The notes beneath the pieces are model-generated. The model had not been told where the DNA came from. It ran no database searches and was given only the letters and a program-made list of their open reading frames with translations. Position numbers and translations under genes: made by a program. Below, in pieces: positions 58,297-64,000 of a stretch of 64,000 nt of DNA. This DNA is from Artemisia argyi (taxonomy: Eukaryota; Streptophyta; Magnoliopsida; Asterales; Asteraceae), in contig JARVZY010002401.1 of NCBI GenBank assembly GCA_030686995.1, positions 434,001 to 498,000 on the forward strand, read 5' to 3'. Position 1 is the stretch's first letter, and each line of letters begins with the position of its first letter.

Positions 58297-58655
58297 ATGA
58301 ATCCGACGGATTCATCAACAAAACCACCGGATTCATCCACAAACCAGTCGGAATCATCAACAAACCCATCAAATTCATCAATAATCCCGACAGAAGACAA
58401 CGCCGCAGCTGTTACTCTAATTCCGATTAACCGGAAAACACAGACGCCGCCGTAAATCAATAATATCGTTGAGAATCAACAATTAATTAATGATATAGAT
58501 GAAAATCACTTAATCGAAGTTCCAGTAGATGATTTAGTTACAGAAGGTGAATTACCAGAAGATGAAGATGAAGATGCTACTGTAAATGAAGTTCATGGTA
58601 AAATCCCCTTCATAATCTAATTTTTTTTGTTTAATGTTATAGGAGAAGTTTAAAT

Positions 58656-61448
58656 TGTCACAACTCGTAAATTCTGGTCTTTTCCCGAACTTTCAACATT
58701 TACTATTCATCGGTTACTATTCACCGATCACTATTCATCGTTTTACTATTCATCTTTTTCGGAGTCAGTTTGATATTCTGAGAAGCGTTTTAAAATTTTA
58801 CTATTCATAAAACACTATTCACCTCCGGAGAAAATTTGTCATTTATACGTGGGTTGCGTCATTTTTTTTAAACGTACGATTTTTAATCTAAGAAACGTTA
58901 TCTTATGAACTAATATTTTGAATATTGATCCGACACTCCCAACTATGGTCCTAAGACATTTTTACACTCATTATAATGATACAAAAATTATAAAATTCAT
59001 TTACCCGTTATTTTGGAAATTTATTTAATTCGTATCGTACGTCTAATATAATTACGACGGTTTTCTTAAAAACTAAACGATAATCACCCAAACACCCAAT
59101 ACTTGTGCCCAACATATTTTTATCATTTTTATGACATTATTAAGTCCCGGTTAACTTTATTAAAATTTATTTCTAGCAAACCCGGTACCCGATTATACTT
59201 AAACTACCTAAAAACAACACTAATACTACATTTATACTCCTAAATAAATCAACAAACATCTTCCCCTTTTCTCCTCCTTTCATGACCGGCCCCCCCCCCC
59301 CTCCCCCCATGGTCTTCACTCATTTAAAACCTCACCAACACTCTTAATGGCTTACCAAACTTTTGTCCCTAACTATATAAGAAACTTTTTCATTCATTTT
59401 ATCACTAAAAATCATTTTTACAAGTTCAAGCAAAACTCTTTTCTCTCATTTCTCTTGAGGTTGGTTCGAATTAGGGTGGTAAAGGAGCAAGGAGAATAAA
59501 TTTTCCAAGATCAAGCCATTTTATTGTTCCTTTTGTTGTCTTTGTTTGAGTTTTGTATTAAAAACTCAAGGTTTCTTTGGTTTTTCATCATCACAAGCTC
59601 ACTAATCTTTCTTGTAAGTTGTCAAACTCTTGTTCATCACTTCTTCATGTTATTTTTATGGTCATATGATTTCATACAAGGTTTACATGCATATGTTAGT
59701 ATATACCACTCATTTATATATATATAACTTTTGAACTCTAGAAATGGATTATAGTTAGATCCTTGTTAGATCCACTTGGTTTATGATGTTTAGGAACCCA
59801 TGACACCCTAAGAAGGTGTATGGTAGGATTAGACTAGTTTTGTGGTGATTGAAAGTGGTTTGGTTGGGTTAGAAACTAGATTGGAACACTAGAAATGATT
59901 TTTGAAACTACATATTGACCTACTGTCCTTAAAATGAAAACGTGGCAAACTCAGTGGGTTTGGGGTAACTTTTGACCAAATATTTAGAAAATACTTTCCA
60001 ATACGGAACTATGGCCGAAAACGGGGATGAAAACGAGTTTATAACGAAGGAGATATGAATTTTTCAATATTAACGACGAAAACTATTTTCTAAAAACTGC
60101 ATGCTGTTTGACAGTTTTCGACGGGCAATTAGAGGCGTTAAACGTAACCTAGAGGAGCCGAGCTATTGAAAATATATTAGTATATACTAAAACGAATACG
60201 TGGATATAAAGAACGTAGAAAACGAGCTTAAAACGACCAAGTTATACACTTTTGAAACTAGGCGAACTATATATATATTTGACAACTTCTAATAGCACAT
60301 ATCCTCTTAAGTTATGGAAACACTATAATTCAACACAAACACTTATTTTCAAACTACGAGTGGTATAGGCTTCATGTGCATGTACATTCATCGCATCCCC
60401 TCATAATTTAAGTAGATCGTATCATTCGTTCATTATAGGTCGCGGTTAGAGATCGAACCTCATTTCTGTGTAACCACTTTTGTCTTCGTAACTATCGCAC
60501 CAGGTGAGTCATAGCCCCTACTCTTTTAATTGTTTTGTCAACTTTTGGGGGAGAATACATGCTCGTTTTTAAATGAACTATTATTTGACTCTTTGAACTT
60601 GTCTTGACCTTTTGAACTTGACTTGACTTTTGAAATTGACTTAAACTTTTAAACTTAATGCACCGTACGTGCTATAACCTAAAGTCTCCCATGTACGGAG
60701 CAATGCAAAGTCTCCCCTGTCTACGGAGCAGCATTATAAAGCCTCCCTTGTTCGGAGCAACCTAAAGTCTCCCATGTTCGGAGCAACGTTAAAAAGTCTC
60801 TCATGTTCAGAGCATCCTTAATAAATCTCGCCATGGTGGAGTGACTAATAAATCTTTGCCAAGTCGGTAAAGTGACTAATAAATCTCGCCTAGGTGGTGG
60901 AGTGACTTAAAGTCTCCCTTGTTCGGAGCAACGTTATAAAGTCTCCCTTGTTCGGAGCGGCCTTGACTTATTATTGACCATGTGTACTTGACTACTAGAC
61001 CTAAACTATTTTAGCAGTGGGTTGTGAACACACAGGTTACAAGTCTCTTATGGCGGGACTTGTAACTGAGTGGATTTACGATGCCTTTGCTGTGTGATCA
61101 TTTTCTATAAACTGTATTTGTTAAACAAACTCTATGAACTCACCAACCTCGTGTTGACACTTTAGCATGTATTTTCAGGTTCTAATCTATGGCACGCTAC
61201 AGGAGGTTTTGGCAGGGCATGGCATGGTCATAGAAGACTCTGATTATTTATATGGGGACCGTTTTAAACTATTTTAAGGGCCTACTTCCGCACTACTTTT
61301 AACGATGTAAATTCAACATTTTGATTTAAACGATTTTATTCTAAATCTTTAAAGTGAAAACCATTTTTGTAATTGTGTTGTAATATCAATTGAGTTACAC
61401 CCCAGCTACACGTATGCTTCCGCTGGACCCGATTTTGGGGGTGTGACA
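58656..61448 (+). mobile_element. Solo LTR (gypsy-type) in the FAR1-like intron
   Basis: 2793 bp beginning TGTCACAACTCG and ending GGGGGTGTGACA, flanked by TAAAT (58651-58655 and 61449-61453). No coding sequence, primer site or second LTR, so it is a solo LTR left by LTR-LTR recombination. The inverted TGTCACA/TGTGACA ends and length fit chromovirus Tekay-type LTRs, but family assignment is inference. A TATA-like CTATATAAGAAAC lies at about 59373. A C-run lies at about 59289-59308. Confidence 0.85.
60680..60965 (+). repeat. Short tandem repeats inside the solo LTR
   Basis: Units of about 23-28 bp with the core AAAGTCTCCC and GTTCGGAGCAAC, about six copies, broken in the middle by three AATAAATCTCGCC/GGTGGAGTGACT units. 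Both unit types share the frame CTAATAAA/AAAGTCT...GGAG. Confidence 0.75.
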
Positions 61449-62037
61449 TAAATCCCATGGGATTTACATTGAATCCTATGGGATTTACATTTAATCATGT
61501 GATTCATTATTAACGAATGAATCCTATGGTATTCATCAATGAATATCATCAGAATTTAGTATGAATTCCTTGGGATTCAGTAAATCCTATTGGGAATACA
61601 ATCCATTTATTTTAGATTATTATGATATACAATTGTTAATCCCATGGGATTCATGGATGAATCCCATGGGATTCTGCATGAATCCCATTGGATTCATACA
61701 TAGATGAGTCCATCTGATTCTGATTTTGTTGTTTAATGGTAAACTAAAAAAGATAATTAAGTTTGTTTGAGATACTATGAATCCCATGGTATTCATGGAT
61801 GAATCCCATGGGATTCTGCATGATTCATACACAATCCCATGGGATTTTTATAAAATCCAATAGGATTCATGCAGAATCCCATGGGATTCTTTATGAAATC
61901 CAATAGGATTCATGCATAATCCCATGGGATTTCATAAAAATCCCATAGGATTCATACATGAAGCTATAGATATGTATACAGAATCCCATAGGATTCATAC
62001 TTGAGTTATCTTAATCCCAACTGCTTTTTATATACAG
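61449..62037. repeat. Left, diverged part of the palindromic AATCCCATGGGATT array
   Basis: More than 15 copies of AATCCCATGGGATT or one-to-three-base variants (CCTATGGG, CCAATAGG), irregularly spaced and separated by unique sequence at about 61605-61625 and 61715-61780. Lies in the intron of the FAR1-like remnant. Confidence 0.88.
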
Positions 62038-62312
62038 ATTCTATAAAATCACCAAGACCAACTTCACATGAACACGCTGAGACACCGGGCGGATCAGTAT
62101 ATTGGAAGCCTCATATACAAGAAGGAATTCCTGTACCAGAAAAAGGAAAATACTATGACACTATAGATGAAGCTATACATATGTACAGTAATTATGCTGA
62201 AGCGGGAGGTTTTCAAATCAAAAAAGCAGGACAACGATTAACAAAATCTGGAATTGTACAACTCAAATACATTATGTGCAACAAAGAAGGAGCTCCAAGA
62301 CATATTAATACA

Positions 62313-64000
62313 TTATGGGATTAAATACACAATCCCATGGGATTAACTGTTAATTCTTTGTTTTATTTTCTTGTGATACTTTTTTATGTGTGAGCATGTT
62401 TAAGATCCCATGGGATTCATACACAATCCCATAGGATTCACAGTTAATCCCATGGGATTAACTGTTAATCTCATGGGATTCACAGTTAATCCCTTGGGAT
62501 TTACATTTAAGCCCGTGGGATTAACTGTGAATCCCAAGGGATTAACTGTGAATCCCATGGGATTCATACACAATCCCATGGGATTAACTGTTAATTCCTT
62601 GTTTTATTTTATTGTGATACTTCTTTATGTGTGAGCATGTTTAGGATCCCATGGGATTCATACACAATCCCATGGGATTAAATACACAATCCCATGGGAT
62701 TAACTATTAATTCCTTGTTTTATTTTCTTGTGATACTTCTTTATGTGTGAGCATGTTTAGGATCCCATGGGATTCATACACAATCCCATGGGATTCACAG
62801 TTAATCCCATGGGATTTACATTTAAGACAATGGGATTAACTGTGAATCCCATGGGATTAAATACACAATCCCATGGGATTAACTGTTAATTCCTTGTTTT
62901 ATTTTCTTGTGATACTTATTTATGTATGAGCATATTTAGGATCCCATGGGATTCATACACAATCCCAAGGGATTCACAGTTAATCCCATGGGATTAAATG
63001 TGAATCCCATGGGATTCAATGTTAATCCCATGGGATTCACAGTTAATCCCATGGGATTAAATACACAATCCCATGGGATTAACTGTTAATTCCTTGTTTT
63101 ATTTTCTTGTGATACTTTTTTATGTGTGAGCATGTTTAGGATCTCATGGGATTCATACACAATCCCATGGGATTCACAGTTAATCCCATGGGATTAAATA
63201 CACAATCCCATGGGATTAACTATTAATTCCTTGTTTTATTTTCTTGTGATACTTCTTTATGTGTGAGCATGTTTAGGATCCCATGGGATTCATACAAAAT
63301 CCCATGGGATTCATAGTTAATCCCATGGGATTTACATTTAAGCCCATGGGATTAACTGTGAATCCCATGGGATTAAATACACAATCCCATGGGATTAACT
63401 GTTAATTCCTTGTTTTATTTTCTTGTGATACTTGTTTATGTATGAGCATGTTTAGGATCCCATGGGATTCATACACAATCCCAAGGGATTCACAGTTAAT
63501 CCCATGGGATTCATACACAATCCCATGGGATTAACTATTAATTGTTTTATTTTCTTGTGATACTTCTTTATGTGTGAGCATGTTTAGGATCCCATGGGAT
63601 TCATACACAATCCCATGGGATTCAAAGTTAATCCCATGGGATTCATACACAATCCCATGGGATTCACAGTTAATCCCATGGGATTTACATTTAAGCCCAT
63701 GGGATTAACTGTGAATCCCATGGGATTAAATACACAATCCCATGGGATTAACTGTTAATTCCTTGTTTTATTTTCTTGTGATACTTATTTATGTATGAGC
63801 ATGTTTAGGATCCCATGGGATTCATACACAATCCCATGGGATTCACAGTTAAGCCCATGGGATTAACTGTGAATCCCATGGGATTAAATACACAATCCCA
63901 TGGGATTAACTGTTAATTCCTTGTTTTATTTTCTTTTGATACTTCTTTATGTGTGAGCATGTTTAGGATCCCATGGGATTCATACACAATCCCATGGGAT
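62313..64000. repeat. Main palindromic array with higher-order blocks, runs past the window end
   Basis: Perfect 14-bp palindromes AATCCCATGGGATT separated by 7-bp linkers (CATACAC, CACAGTT, AACTGTG and similar) give a 21-bp period. Groups of 2-8 palindromes alternate with a conserved spacer of about 60 bp (TTAATTCCTTGTTTTATTTT through GTGAGCATGTTTAGGAT). Spacer starts are near 62350, 62590, 62706, 62885, 63084, 63221, 63401, 63541, 63750 and 63911, giving ten higher-order units of about 120-240 bp. Each palindrome contains an NcoI site (CCATGG). Units here are far more uniform than in the left part. Confidence 0.95.

Larger units (their letters stand above)
58297..62324 (+). pseudogene. FAR1-related (FRS) gene remnant, two exons
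   Basis: Exon 1, 58297-58597: Ser/Thr/Pro-rich start (MNPTDSSTKPPDSS), in-frame TAA at 58453-58455, then the same frame open with an acidic stretch (VPVDDLVTEGELPEDEDEDA) up to a GTAAAA donor. Exon 2, 62038-62324, joins in phase (G|AT) after TATACAG and encodes TPGGSVYWKP, then the start of a FAR1 DNA-binding domain (YDTIDEAIHMYSNYAEAGGF, KYIMCNKEGAPRHINTL). The domain is cut off where the palindromic array begins (about 62313). FAR1/FRS proteins are transcription factors domesticated from Mutator-type transposases; only the N-terminal part is left and the zinc-chelating half is gone. The stop, the 3.4-kb intron loaded with repeats, and the truncation argue against function. Confidence 0.72.

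Noticed and set aside
58272..58460. Minus-strand ORF of 62 codons rich in VDES
   Set aside because: Shadow of the Ser/Pro repeats of the FAR1-like exon 1 on the plus strand.
61449..64000. CRISPR-like array
   Set aside because: This is plant nuclear DNA; the spacers are themselves repeated, not unique, and the repeat core is a palindrome in a 21-bp satellite-like structure.

Overview
This is a 64-kb, AT-rich piece of a plant nuclear genome. Spliced genes, copia, Athila-like, LINE, Harbinger and MITE elements, and exon/intron structure make it a flowering plant. The retroelement protein types suggest a eudicot of the daisy family (Asteraceae); that assignment is inference from protein style, not proof. 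Only one gene looks intact. Nearly everything else is a transposable element, a remnant of one, or a tandem repeat.

Layout. 1-4300 is the 3' part of a gag-only, Athila-like gypsy element ending in a 1.4-kb LTR. 5338-6200 is a decayed copia gag on the minus strand. 8758-15664 is a nearly intact copia element on the minus strand, with 599-bp LTRs, a GTTAG target duplication and a single nonsense codon in the polyprotein. 17047-19107 is a PIF/Harbinger DNA transposon with terminal inverted repeats, a TTA duplication and a DDE transposase whose 5' end carries two stops. 19330-30678 is mostly unassigned AT-rich DNA with five small inverted-repeat elements or tandem repeats. 31020-32035 is a LINE fragment.

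32119-47908 is a nested pair of the same gag-only family. The plus-strand element (called D here, TSD TGGAG) has a second, minus-strand element (C, TSD TTAGG, 32905-40564) inserted in its 5' LTR. The two share LTRs, the N-terminal gag and the 3' non-coding block, but carry different C-terminal protease-like modules. Neither has reverse transcriptase or integrase, so both would depend on enzymes supplied in trans.

52204-56855 is a complete 14-exon gene for a class II nucleotidyltransferase of the bacterial-type poly(A) polymerase/CCA-adding family (530 aa; every exon junction checked for phase). 58297-62324 is a broken FAR1-related (FRS/MULE-derived) gene: exon 1 has a stop, the intron holds a 2.8-kb solo LTR (TSD TAAAT), and exon 2 is cut off by a repeat array. 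That array (61449 to the window end) is built from a 14-bp perfect palindrome repeated at 21-bp spacing and organised into higher-order blocks. It is the most unusual structure in the window.

Other points of note: a tRNA-Asp 5'-half-like sequence sits antisense in the LTR of elements whose primer-binding site is itself tRNA-Asp-like; dense palindromic TGACG (as-1-like) clusters lie just upstream of the LTR TATA box; and polypurine-like motifs recur inside each gag-only element.
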